Assembly: GCA_033961575.1 (NCBI GenBank)
Contig: CM066731.1
Location: 57,255,501 to 57,319,500, forward strand
Origin: Aselliscus stoliczkanus
Lineage: Eukaryota > Chordata > Mammalia > Chiroptera > Hipposideridae
Direction: 5' to 3'
DNA: 64,000 nucleotides
Below, in pieces: positions 53,801-59,258 of this stretch; positions within the stretch are counted from its first letter, which is position 1; each line of letters starts with the position of its first letter. The translations under genes were made by a program, and so were the position numbers. Under the pieces are notes generated by a model. That model was not told the origin of the DNA. It ran no database searches and saw only the letters and a list, made by a program, of their open reading frames with translations.

Positions 53801-55276
53801 TTTTATTTTTAAAATTTTGTCTATTAAAAAGAAAAGGCCTAAAGCTGTACCTCAGTAATTATAATTACAGGAGCTGATAATATCTATCTTTTCTGAAGTT
53901 TGAGAGGTTAACTGGGACCTTGACATTCTGGAACAGTGATGCTCACCTGGATGATTTTGCCTCCCAACAGACATTTGGTAATGTCTGGAGAGATTTTTGA
54001 TAGTCACAACTAAGGGAAATGGGGTGTGAATGGCATCTATTGTGCGGAGGCCAGGGATGCTACTAAACATCCTACAAAGCACAGGACAGCCTGCCCCCCT
54101 ACAAAGAATTACATGATCCAAAATATCAATAGTGCCAAGCCTGAAACCCCTGTTCTCGAGATATGGGTTTATATGTGTGTGCATGTATATTTGTTCCACT
54201 TCAAGAGTATGACCTACACTGTCATTGCTACAAAATAATAAGCTAACAGGGACTTCATTACATTTTATGCATTCTGCAAAAACATCTTACATACAGCAGA
54301 TGCTTGCTAAATGAGCAAAGCAGCAAATATGTGTATTATTGCCAATTTTTAACAGAAATCCTCTATTAATAAATCCTGATACTAAATTTCAATTAAAGAA
54401 ATAGAAAGTTAAGACTTTGAGGCTATGGATCTAGAAATAAAGCCATTTGGAAATTGTGCCAAACATCTTTTCAGGTTTATTAATAACACAGTCAAAAGAC
54501 ACCCTAGTTTTTTTACTTCTAAGTGATTACTACACACAATTTAGGAGTAGCTACTATAGTGACATAAATAAAAATCAGATGCATAAATTCATCCTAGCAT
54601 GTTTTCCAACAAAAAAATTGCCCTACCTCTGTGCAACACTTAGATACAGTCAAAGTCAAACACCGACACTCCAAATATCAAGTGAATGAAACACATTGTT
54701 TCATTTGAAGATCAAGCTACTAGTAGTAACAATGTGACATCTTTCCAACAGAAGATTTTTACAATATATACAGAAAGCTGATAACATGAGTACAGTGATT
54801 ACAGAAAATATCAACAAAGTAGACCTCAGCAGATTTTCCAATACCTTTCAGGTAGCAATGATGGCAGAGGGGTCTCTAAATGAGGTCCTCTGAACACCAT
54901 TTTCAAGCCACCCAAGCGGAACATTACCACTTTTCTCTGTGTAGCGTATTCCCAAAAGCGCACCGAGTTACTAGGCAAGGAAGTCCCACCAAGTGAGAGA
55001 CTACGGCGAGAATCAACTCGAAGGAGCAACCTGGGCATCTGTTACTCACTTTCTGCGTCTTAAACACACTGTTCCCCAACTCTGCACACGTCCCGGCCGC
55101 GCTCTGGCCAGCTGGGCCAAGACGGCTGTAGAGCCGCGGGAAAGAAATAACCTCTGCCCTGGCCGGGGAAGGCCTGCTGGGAAAGCAGCAGGAAAGGAAA
55201 AGCGAATCTGAGCCAAGACTGTGCCGACAGGCCTGGGCGAAAGGGATGTCACCCACCTGCGCGACCTCTTCGCCAT
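23732..55276 (-). CDS. MYBL1: MYBL1 (A-MYB) transcription factor, spliced CDS of 16 coding exons
   Basis: Sequence-specific nuclear transcription factor of the MYB family. In mammals A-MYB is the master activator of male meiotic and pachytene-piRNA genes and binds YAAC(G/T)G sites. Seen: sixteen exons totalling 2256 nt, in frame, coding 751 residues plus stop; the human protein is about 752. Repeat R1 spans about residues 30-82, R2 about 83-134 and R3 about 135-186, with the spaced tryptophans of each repeat (for example [22 protein letters not shown]). The acidic activation region contains [15 protein letters not shown] (about 264-278), matching the CBP/p300 KIX-binding helix of c-[13 protein letters not shown] closes exon 9. 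The C-terminal TP-rich block (about 520-570) fits the negative regulatory domain. The start is MAKRSR in the CpG island, the conserved A-MYB N-terminus. All splice sites are GT-AG except the intron 6 donor (GC). Identification rests on recognised protein sequence; no search was run. Confidence 0.97.
23861..25182 (-). other. MYBL1 intron 15
   Basis: AT-rich, 1.3 kb, GT-AG, with no clear repeat recognised. Confidence 0.8.
25183..25362 (-). CDS. MYBL1: MYBL1 coding exon 15 (residues 650-709; in-frame cassette)
   Basis: 180 nt, exactly 60 codons, phase 0 at both ends. Codes [20 protein letters not shown] to [10 protein letters not shown]. Skipping would leave the frame intact and give a 691-residue protein. 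This parallels the shorter human A-MYB isoform, which I recall as about 60 residues shorter. The acceptor is TCTCTTAG and the donor is CAG followed by GTATGA. Confidence 0.95.
25799..25903 (-). CDS. MYBL1: MYBL1 coding exon 14 (residues 615-649)
   Basis: 105 nt, phase 0. Codes [20 protein letters not shown] and then [15 protein letters not shown]. The [11 protein letters not shown] block is conserved among MYB proteins. The acceptor is TCACTCTAG and the donor is CAG followed by GTTTGT. Confidence 0.95.
25992..26108 (-). CDS. MYBL1: MYBL1 coding exon 13 (residues 576-614)
   Basis: 117 nt, phase 0 at both ends. Codes [20 protein letters not shown] and then [19 protein letters not shown], an acidic segment. 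Only 88 nt (25904-25991) separate it from exon 14, the shortest intron of the gene. Confidence 0.95.
26645..26680 (+). repeat. (TG)n/(TGCG) microsatellite
   Basis: Interrupted TG dinucleotide run in MYBL1 intron 12. Confidence 0.9.
27018..27419 (+). mobile_element. Composite long SINE with perfect target-site duplication
   Basis: The head is family A-like ('ccgagtggtgcgttggttaa', 'cagttcggatcccacatgtg'). The middle is built from 'gagctgccatgagcagctg'-type modules. The tail is shared with 49512-50020 ('cctccacaactagactgaag', 'gattccccaat...aattccccaataaa' abridged). Flanked by AAAAATGAAAATAG at 27004-27017 and 27420-27433, so the 402-bp whole inserted as one unit. Confidence 0.88.
28019..28098. 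mobile_element. 80-bp mariner-like MITE with terminal inverted repeats
   Basis: Ends TTGGGTTGTCGGAAAAGTCA and, on the opposite strand, TTGGGTTGTCAGAAAAGTCA, one mismatch in 20. TA dinucleotides flank both sides (28017-28018, 28099-28100), the Tc1/mariner target. Size and layout parallel the primate MITE MADE1, although the sequence differs. Can fold into a hairpin within MYBL1 intron 12. Confidence 0.9.
28262..28415 (+). mobile_element. L2 3'-end fragment
   Basis: 'cctatgaaggcaggaaccat' to 'cagtgcctggcacttattag' and 'caatatttgttaaatt' are the classic L2 terminus. Confidence 0.75.
28465..28640 (+). mobile_element. Old L1 fragment
   Basis: 'ccatacaatggattattaca' and 'agtatgatcttacttttgtt' match the L1 ORF2 3' end and following sequence. 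Confidence 0.55.
29085..29215 (+). repeat. MIR fragment
   Basis: 'gaacagaagaggaaattgag' preceded by 'ttcacaaataacactctggg' corresponds to the MIR core. Confidence 0.6.
29592..29706 (-). CDS. MYBL1: MYBL1 coding exon 12 (residues 537-575)
   Basis: 115 nt. Codes [20 protein letters not shown] and then [18 protein letters not shown], a block shared by A-, B- and c-MYB C-termini. The donor is GTG followed by GTATGT. The acceptor (TGATTGGATAG) has almost no pyrimidine tract, so splice-site strength is low although the exon is clearly conserved. Confidence 0.95.
30120..30262 (-). CDS. MYBL1: MYBL1 coding exon 11 (residues 490-537)
   Basis: 143 nt. Codes [20 protein letters not shown], then [20 protein letters not shown], then KDQKENV, ending GG (phase 2). 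Several TP dipeptides fit the CDK-regulated C-terminal part of MYB proteins (family knowledge). The acceptor is CTTTTTTAG and the donor is GTAAGTAG. Confidence 0.95.
31398..31516 (+). mobile_element. 105-bp SINE (family A)
   Basis: Sense consensus with A-rich tail. Perfect target duplication AAAACACCTCC at 31386-31396 and 31517-31527. Confidence 0.93.
31925..32055 (+). repeat. MIR fragment
   Basis: 'gagctctgcaattagataac', 'gggcaaatcattttacctct' and 'ctgggcctatttcctgatga' are ordered MIR phrases. Confidence 0.65.
32075..32220 (+). mobile_element. 105-bp SINE (family A) with (AAAT)n tail
   Basis: Flanked by agaaattgtagatatta (32058-32074) and agaaatcgtagctatta (32221-32237). The tail is an AAAT microsatellite. 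Confidence 0.93.
32423..32791 (-). CDS. MYBL1: MYBL1 coding exon 10 (residues 367-489)
   Basis: 369 nt, the longest coding exon, phase 0 at both ends. Begins [20 protein letters not shown] and ends [14 protein letters not shown]. Ser/Thr-Pro rich, as in other A-MYB proteins. The stretch [13 protein letters not shown] (about 460-472) looks less conserved than its surroundings. The acceptor is TTATTGCAG and the donor is CAG followed by GTAGTAG. Confidence 0.95.
33190..33490 (+). mobile_element. Old L1 ORF2 3' fragment (MYBL1 intron 9)
   Basis: 'cattgcctaaatgtccaata' and 'atgatagaatactatgaatc' are eroded forms of a well-known L1 ORF2 3' phrase. No usable frame. Confidence 0.6.
33675..33750 (+). 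repeat. AT-rich (TATATTTA)n-like tract
   Basis: Imperfect tandem 'tatatatttatat' units in intron 9, about 160 nt from exon 9. Confidence 0.85.
33909..34142 (-). CDS. MYBL1: MYBL1 coding exon 9 (residues 289-366)
   Basis: 234 nt, 78 codons. Starts [17 protein letters not shown] and contains [18 protein letters not shown]. Ends with the [10 protein letters not shown] motif, which in c-MYB lies in the regulatory EVES/FAETL region. The acceptor is ACTTTTAG and the donor is GAATCT followed by GTAAGT. Confidence 0.96.
34735..34925 (+). mobile_element. L2 3'-end fragment
   Basis: 'ccaggaacccttccctgact' through 'ctgaagtcagggactgtgtc' follows the L2 order. Confidence 0.7.
35066..35177 (+). mobile_element. 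105-bp SINE (family A)
   Basis: Sense consensus with a pure A tail. Imperfect flanks aatagatcctt / aattgatccta. Confidence 0.9.
35290..35465 (+). mobile_element. Old hAT-type element relic
   Basis: 'ccaaaatgtggctagggaaa', 'gagctgaatttttaaatttt' and 'tctagagagcacactgctcc' fit a non-autonomous hAT-Charlie style element. Confidence 0.55.
37255..37359 (-). CDS. MYBL1: MYBL1 coding exon 8 (residues 254-288, acidic activation helix)
   Basis: 105 nt. Codes [20 protein letters not shown] followed by [15 protein letters not shown]. This corresponds to the c-MYB activation helix that docks on the KIX domain of CBP/p300 (established for c-MYB; inferred here from similarity). The donor is TCG followed by GTAAGA. 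Confidence 0.96.
37600..37711 (-). mobile_element. 105-bp SINE (family A) in MYBL1 intron 7
   Basis: On the minus strand, so sense to the gene. Near-consensus, flanked by ggaatatg / gggagtatg. It ends about 280 nt from exon 7 in a 634-nt intron. Confidence 0.9.
37994..38065 (-). CDS. MYBL1: MYBL1 coding exon 7 (residues 230-253)
   Basis: 72 nt, phase 0 at both ends. Codes [20 protein letters not shown] and then AFIQ. Lies between R3 and the acidic activation region. The acceptor is TTTTTAG and the donor is CAG followed by GTAACT. Confidence 0.95.
38233..38762. mobile_element. 530-bp TA-flanked terminal-inverted-repeat transposon, non-autonomous
   Basis: Left end CCGTATTTTGCTGTGTATAA; right end, read on the other strand, CCGTATTTTGCCGTGTATAA, one mismatch in 20. 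TA flanks at 38231-38232 and 38763-38764. The interior is AT-rich without a transposase frame. The TA target indicates the Tc1/mariner superfamily; the subfamily (perhaps Tc2-like) is a guess. Lies in MYBL1 intron 6. Confidence 0.85.
40789..40790 (-). promoter_or_regulatory. Non-canonical GC 5' splice site of MYBL1 intron 6
   Basis: Exon 6 ends ...CCTGTTCAG and the intron begins GCACAT on the minus strand. Phase 0 and the conserved protein order PVQ-IPGYQ require this boundary. The exon side (CAG) matches the stronger exon consensus typical of GC donors, but +4 to +6 (CAT) is weak. The alternative CCT|GTTCAG would delete two residues (VQ). Confidence 0.75.
40791..40965 (-). CDS. MYBL1: MYBL1 coding exon 6 (residues 171-229, end of R3)
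   Basis: 175 nt. Codes [20 protein letters not shown], the R3 recognition helix, then [17 protein letters not shown] and a linker ending FYIPVQ. The acceptor is TTTTGTAG. To keep the known protein (PVQ then IPGYQ) and phase 0, the exon must end at CAG, with the intron starting GCACAT. No GT lies between this point and the next in-frame stop. The donor is therefore GC; the end position is slightly less certain than for other exons. Confidence 0.88.
41019..41101 (-). mobile_element. 5'-truncated 105-bp SINE (family A)
   Basis: Antisense to the plus strand; lacks the first ~20 bases of the head. Perfect target duplication ACACAAATTTT at 41008-41018 and 41102-41112. Confidence 0.9.
41945..42056 (+). 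mobile_element. 105-bp SINE (family A), young
   Basis: Near-consensus copy with a pure A tail. Perfect 13-bp duplication AAGAATATATGTA at 41932-41944 and 42057-42069. Confidence 0.94.
42750..42970 (-). CDS. MYBL1: MYBL1 coding exon 5 (residues 98-171, R2 and R3)
   Basis: 221 nt. Codes the rest of R2 and most of R3: [20 protein letters not shown], then [19 protein letters not shown], then [20 protein letters not shown], ending at LLPGR with Arg171 split AG|G. The linker and both recognition helices ([25 protein letters not shown]) are intact, so the DNA-contacting surface looks functional. Confidence 0.97.
42971..44118 (-). other. MYBL1 intron 4
   Basis: 1.15 kb, GT-AG, AT-rich, no repeat recognised. 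Confidence 0.85.
44119..44211 (-). CDS. MYBL1: MYBL1 coding exon 4 (residues 67-97, R1 end and R2 start)
   Basis: 93 nt, 31 codons. Codes [19 protein letters not shown], the recognition helix of R1, then the start of R2 ([11 protein letters not shown]). The acceptor is ATTCTTTCAG. The donor is AGAGG followed by GTAACA at 44118. The frame continues into exon 5 with V-I-E-L. Confidence 0.97.
44212..46105 (-). other. MYBL1 intron 3
   Basis: 1.9 kb, GT-AG. A MIR fragment lies at about 45255-45480 ('ccatttattgaacatctgta' to 'ctgactccaaaactcatgct'); the rest is AT-rich without clear features. Confidence 0.8.
45255..45480 (+). repeat. MIR fragment
   Basis: Runs from 'ttattgaacatctg' through 'ttctaattctcacaaatact' to 'actccaaaactcatgctctt', the MIR order. 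Confidence 0.65.
46106..46177 (-). CDS. MYBL1: MYBL1 coding exon 3 (residues 43-66, repeat R1)
   Basis: 72 nt, 24 codons, phase 0 at both ends. Codes the rest of R1, including [20 protein letters not shown]. The donor GTAAGTAAA is close to consensus and the acceptor is TTTTAATAG. Confidence 0.96.
46473..46608 (+). mobile_element. 105-bp SINE (family A) with (AAAT)n tail, next to MYBL1 exon 2
   Basis: Perfect duplication AAATACAATTATG (46460-46472 and 46609-46621). The second copy ends 28 nt from the exon 2 donor boundary. Antisense to the gene. Confidence 0.94.
46650..46755 (-). CDS. MYBL1: MYBL1 coding exon 2 (residues 7-42)
   Basis: 106 nt coding the acidic stretch [20 protein letters not shown] and the beginning of MYB repeat R1 ([12 protein letters not shown]). 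The acceptor is a run of T followed by AG at 46756-46757, and the donor is GTGCTTATC from 46649. Two young SINEs lie within 40 nt of this exon, one on each side. Confidence 0.96.
46807..46910 (+). mobile_element. 105-bp SINE (family A) just upstream of MYBL1 exon 2
   Basis: Perfect 15-bp duplication TAAATTTGTATGACT (46792-46806 and 46911-46925). The nearer copy is 36 nt from the exon 2 acceptor boundary. Small internal deletion ('cacatgccagtgacac'). Confidence 0.94.
47249..47359 (+). mobile_element. 105-bp SINE (family A)
   Basis: Perfect duplication ACACAGCCAATTA at 47236-47248 and 47360-47372. Head slightly changed (ggaccggttgagtggcg). Confidence 0.92.
47430..47960 (+). mobile_element. Old L1 ORF2 fragment
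   Basis: 'acacagatcaatggaacaga' and 'tcaataaatggtacgacact' are L1 ORF2 3' phrases. Translation gives [15 protein letters not shown], comparable with the younger L1 at 59259. Degraded and internally rearranged. Confidence 0.75.
48235..48525 (-). mobile_element. Old hAT-type element relic
   Basis: 'cttcaaaatctgatgtgtgt', 'cagtagccacatgtggatag' and 'ctcctattggacagagcaga' lie in the order expected for the family seen at 17130-17410, inverted. Confidence 0.6.
49512..50020 (-). mobile_element. Long trimeric tRNA-related SINE
   Basis: Read on the minus strand: three successive tRNA-like heads (GACTGGCTCAGTTGGTTAAG; GGATGGCTCAGCCGGTGAGA; TGGTTGGCTCATAGCATAGA), each followed by a B-box-like region. 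A common tail comes next (CCTCCACAACGAAGACTGAA; CAATTCCCCAATTTAAAA). Flanking duplicate GAGAAAACA at 49503-49511 and 50021-50029. Confidence 0.88.
53017..53172 (+). repeat. First copy of a dispersed ~150-bp duplication, with (TG)n
   Basis: From 'agaaacctgttctagaga' through a TG run and 'aacctacactgtcattgcta' to 'caaacatctta'. Recurs at 54137-54290. The first ~15 bases look like the end of MER20. Confidence 0.85.
53930..54153 (+). mobile_element. MER20 (hAT-Charlie)
   Basis: Ordered MER20 phrases: 'gacatttggtaatgtctgga', 'ggccagggatgctactaaac', 'atcctacaaagcacaggaca' and 'caatagtgccaagcctgaaa'. Near full length. Confidence 0.9.
54137..54290 (+). repeat. Second copy of the dispersed duplication, following MER20
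   Basis: 'ctgaaacccctgttctcgag' (MER20 end), then 'gacctacactgtcattgcta' and 'caaaataataagctaacagg'. Matches 53017-53172. Confidence 0.85.
55257..55276 (-). CDS. MYBL1: MYBL1 coding exon 1 (start codon, residues 1-7 partial)
   Basis: ATG at 55276-55274 begins MAKRSR. Coding ends after 20 nt (phase 2) at CGCAG followed by a GTGGGT donor at 55256. The two leftover bases AG join T of exon 2 to make Ser7. The 5'UTR lies in the same exon, at higher coordinates. MAKRSR is the conserved N-terminus of A-MYB, which fixes the start. Confidence 0.93.
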
Positions 55277-55655
55277 CCTTCAAGTACCGCATAGGCGCGG
55301 GCTGGGCGGGGACGCAGTTCAGCCTCCTCCAGCCTCAAACGAATGCTCCTTTTCCCCGACCCTCCCGCCGCTTTCCTCGCTCCCTCTCCGAGGCGACCGA
55401 GTGCGGAATGCTGGTCCCCAGCAGGGGAGGACGGAGGGACAGAGGGGCGGACCGCTATCCGCCCCCAGCCCGCAGCGCCGATCCTAGCCCCGTTCGGGAC
55501 GGGTCAAGGATGCCCCCAACATGTCAGCGCCTGCCGACCCCTCCAGCCGCCTCTAAGCCTCCAAGCTGCGAGCGCCGACCCCCACCCTCTCCCCGCTGCG
55601 AGCTGCTCTGGCAGGGCTCGCAGCCTGCAGCAGGGTTTTGTCCGCACCGCTGAAT

Positions 55656-55785
55656 CTCGCGCCTAGCCTCACTCCACAGCCGCCGTTTGAATCTGCGCAC
55701 GCGGCCCCGAACTTCATTGGCTGTGGCGGTCGCACGCGGGGGACCAGGGCGGGGCCGGGAGAGCGCGCGCGACCGAGGGCGGGGC
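55656..55785 (-). promoter_or_regulatory. MYBL1 core promoter motif cluster
   Basis: Read on the minus strand, from upstream: GC boxes at 55777-55785 and 55747-55755 (GGGCGGGGC on the plus strand), a CCAAT box at 55716-55720, an NRF1-like site at 55694-55705 (plus TGCGCACGCGGC), a CHR-like hexamer TTTGAA at 55686-55691 (plus strand), and an E2F-like GGCGCGAG at 55656-55663. CCAAT and CHR are 24 nt apart, resembling cell-cycle (DREAM/MuvB) promoters. The motifs are seen; function is inferred. Confidence 0.5.
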
Positions 55786-56115
55786 AGGGGAGCTGGAAGC
55801 CTGGACTGGAACTCGCGGGAGTCAGGGAAGGAGCAGGGAGGCAGGAGGTGGGGCCGCAGGCGGGGCTTGCGGGGCTCGCTGTGACAAGCCCCATCGCGCG
55901 CAGAGTGGGGCACCGCGAGGATGCAGGATGCCGAGGGCCACGCGGGGTCTACTGGGAAAACGAGTTCCAGCGCTCGGTGGGGAGGCGGGTCCGGAAGCGG
56001 CGGCCAGATCCCAACTTCCCGGGTTGCGCGGACCTTTTGCTCCGCGGGCTTGTACGGTCTCGCCGGGGCACGGCGCTGCAACCTTTTCTTGGCCACAACT
56101 CCTCACTCCTAGGGT

Positions 56116-57230
56116 GTATCCCGCCTCACTAGTTAGGAGGGGCGGTCTTCCGAAACAAATCTAACCATCAAATTTGGGCAGCCGTTATGGAGTAGCGAAG
56201 ACTGTGGCAGGAAACTGAGTATCAAGAATGAGCAGAAGTGTGACAGGTGAAAAGAAAAAAAGGTTTTTAGCTGGAGACGTGCTTAAAACGGATAAGGGAC
56301 ATAATCCAAGTCTGCTGCTGGTCTTCAAATGCTTAAGCTCCTACCCCGCTCTGCGGGAAGTGACTGATGTGCACAGGGAAGGAGCCCTGATGCTGGAAGT
56401 CTGGAGTGCACTGGGAATTCAGTCCAGATCAATGAGCACGGTACTCCACAGTAGAAGGTGACCTTCCTTCGAAGGAGAGACGGAAGGAGAGGGAACTGCA
56501 CCGGAGGAGCTTTTAGCAGTCACAGCTACTTGAGGGGTTTCGAATCTAATAACTACGAACTGCTCAATCCTAGTACTATCAAAGTAGGTTAAATACAGCC
56601 ACCATTTAGAAATGGTAAAGGATACAGATTTGCAAGGTAACATGCTCTACTGCATAGAACACTAAACCACACGTTAATATTGTAACAGACTTCCATTTTG
56701 CTATTTTGAAATTTTACGCATCAATTTTTGCAAAGCAGAGACGCAGGTGCAAATGTGAAGAATTAAGAAGAGCTTCCATGCACTACTTTCAAAACTGAAA
56801 ACATTTGCCTTTTTATAGTTCCTTTTTCTCAAGGTAAGGCTTCTGGGAAGGTGGACAGCTTTTCTTTTATTGTGTGGCTGGTTCATTAAAAAAAAAAACT
56901 AATTTAGAAAGTAATGTCATTTGATGACTGTTTTCTTATTCCTGGGTCATACATTACTCTGTTTATTTAATATTCTAACAGGAAGCAGAGTTTTTGCTGT
57001 TTTAGGCTACATCAGTTTTATATAGAATATTTTTTTTAGAGCTTGAAGGCAGGTATTATAGATTTGACACTAAATTGAATCTCCATCATTTTAGAGGTAC
57101 AGAAAAACATAATTCCTCAGAAAGATAACATATAAATTGAAAATTCATGTAAATCAGTTATAAAAAGAAAGTGTGAAGATGGTTCACAGTCGTTTGAATA
57201 CACATAAATATATCATAACCTGGGAGTTGG
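56116..57230. other. Upstream flank of the MYBL1 promoter, nothing recognised
   Basis: Non-repeat to AT-rich DNA without a supported gene. Open frames are short and lack known domains. Confidence 0.4.
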
Positions 57231-57234
57231 GTGG

Positions 57235-57600
57235 TTTTTTTTAGCAAACTATTTAATAAAGAATTTTTATTCAGAGTATATAAAGAACTTTCAAAACTCA
57301 CTAATGAAAAAAAAGCAATAAAGAGCAAAAGATCACCAAAAAAGATACACAGATGGCAAATAAGCCACATGAAAAGATGCTCCACATTATTAGTCATTAG
57401 AGAAATGCAAATTAAAACCACAATGAGATACTACTACATAGCTCTTAGAATGAGGGGGGGCGGAAAAGGCTGACTATACAAGTGTTGGAGAAAATGAAGA
57501 TGCTGAGCACACAACTTTCATATATTGCTGGTAGGAATGCAAATACTTATAGTGGTTTTATTTGTAATCACCAAAAACTGAAAACACTTAAAGGGGACAG
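57235..57600 (+). mobile_element. Old L1 ORF2 3' fragment
   Basis: 'agagaaatgcaaattaaaac' and 'cacaatgagatactactaca' are hallmark L1 ORF2 phrases. Translation gives [20 protein letters not shown], then decays. Confidence 0.85.
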
Positions 57601-58084
57601 TCTTACTCCTCAACTCCAGAGAGTTGATTTGAATAGTCTATTAATGCTTCTCAAGTTTTTCCACTTAAGTATAGGGCATTGAATACCAAGGGGAGATGGG
57701 TTGGGGGCAAATGGAAATTTCCTTGAAAACTTTTTTTTTTTTACTCATGTAAAGTTTTTTTTCTACTCCATGGTGAATATATTCATGTTTTTAATTATAA
57801 AAGTGATTTTAAAATTGTGTACTAATTTACTTTCTTACTTCAAATCTTTAAATAAATTGCTTCATTATTAGTAAATAAGTGGGCAGGAAAGTGCATTTCA
57901 CTCAGCCTTACGTGGCTGCACGTACTTCTTAACCTCCTGCAAAAGCCAAATACTCCCAGAGTTTGTTTGAAAAGCTTATGCTAGCATAATATGGTGCCTA
58001 AGAGAGTATGCTTTTCATAGCGCTGTATCACGCATTTCCATAAGTAGATAATCTAGAATAGTGATACACCCAGGTGTTCAATAA

Positions 58085-58470
58085 ATACAATAACTATAGA
58101 ATGAGTGGAAAAGGCAAATAAGTACATAAATATTTATGCTCACAAGGACACAAAAGTACAAATTAAAATGGATTTGAAATACCATTTTATGACAAATAAG
58201 GTAACAAAATTTTTCTAAATCCTGCCAACAAGATTTGAATAATCCCTTAATGTTAGTTAGCAGTAACTGGTATAATCCTTTTAGAAAGCAATACTGAGCA
58301 AAACCCATAAATATGTGCATAACCTTAGACATTTTATCTTAAGAATATAATTCAACACAAGCAGAAAAGATGTGTTTGAATGCTTATAATAGTGTATCCC
58401 ATTAGAATCCCAATTTGAAAGCATTTGCATTTTGAGACTAGTTTAAATGGTTTACCAGCAGGAAAGAACA
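58085..58470 (+). mobile_element. Very old L1 fragment
   Basis: 'aactggtataatccttttag' and 'aaatatgtgcataaccttag' are eroded forms of L1M ORF2 3' phrases. Confidence 0.55.
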
Positions 58471-58544
58471 CTTATACAGCCAGTAAAAATAGTATAATAT
58501 TAAGAGAATGCCATTAAATTACTTAACACTACTAGGTTCTTCTA

Positions 58545-59135
58545 GGCACTTCGCATGCATTTGTCTTAATATTTACAACCTCTGTAACTGTAACCTGTTT
58601 GGACTGGGTCCAAGTGATTCCAAGATTTGTGCCTGAGAAGCCACAAGCCCAAAGAACACACCAGGTAGCTGAGTGCAAGACTATTAAGTTCAAGGTCTGT
58701 TAAGACTTACTGACCAGGGAGTCTCTGGTGGTGGCCAGTAGAGGGGTAGTGATCCACACCCAGGTGGAGAAGAAGAAGAAAGGTTATATAGGTACAGCAA
58801 AACAAGGAGCATTCCGTGGGGAAAATCTGGCAGGCCCTGCAGGCCTGCTCTCATGCACACAGCATCCCAAGAAGCCAGTAGACCTTGACTGCTAGCCAGC
58901 ATACAGAGCGGCTGTCTGATATGCAGTGTTCCCATGGAGCCAGGAGACCTCAACTAGCTGCTAGCTTATGTGCCTGTGGACCAGGTCCCTACACAACTCT
59001 AATAGGTAATTAGTACTATTTTTGTCCACTTTACAAATGAGGAAAATTGGTACCAAAAGGTTAACTTATCCAAGGGCACACAGTGGCAGAACCAAGATTG
59101 GAATTAGACCCCAAACTCCCAATCTGCCACCTTAA
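58545..59135 (+). repeat. MIR element split by a candidate LTR
   Basis: Left part 'ttcgcatgcatttgtcttaa'; right part 'ctttacaaatgaggaaaatt' and 'cagtggcagaaccaagattg'. About 410 bases of unrelated DNA interrupt it. Confidence 0.7.
58582..58993. mobile_element. Candidate solo LTR inserted in a MIR
   Basis: About 412 bp starting TG and ending CA, inserted cleanly inside a MIR, with similar short flanks (caacctc / caactct). Contains 'ggttatatagg', a possible TATA box if read on plus. No family recognised and no coding sequence. Confidence 0.45.
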
Positions 59136-59258
59136 TATCTATGGGCATTCAACTATAAGTACAGTATAGATCTAGTATAGAGATGGCATGCTGTAGTGCA
59201 AAGAGCTAGTAGCAGGCCTGCAATTAGTCTGATGTCATTTATAAAAGCTGAGTGTCTT

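Larger units (their letters stand above)
46756..55256 (-). other. MYBL1 intron 1
   Basis: 8.5 kb, GT-AG. Contains two family A SINEs, old L1 and hAT relics, the long composite SINE, MER20 and a short dispersed duplication. About 50030-53000 is AT-rich with no nameable element apart from a small CA run at 51450. Confidence 0.85.
55060..56115. promoter_or_regulatory. CpG island: MYBL1 promoter, 5'UTR and exon 1
   Basis: About 1 kb that is abruptly GC- and CpG-rich in an AT-rich region, covering the MYBL1 start codon, the inferred 5'UTR (55277 to about 55680) and the upstream promoter. Long open frames on both strands here come from high GC and are not genes. TSS position is inferred, not seen. 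Divergent transcription is common at such islands, but no conserved plus-strand gene is visible. Confidence 0.88.

Noticed and set aside
55246..56132. Long open frames on both strands in the CpG island (up to 190 codons)
   Set aside because: High GC removes stop codons by chance; the frames overlap each other, show Arg/Pro/Gly-rich composition and no domain, and cover the MYBL1 5'UTR.
57231..57473. 80-codon open frame
   Set aside because: It is the C-terminal part of a degraded L1 ORF2, not a host gene.
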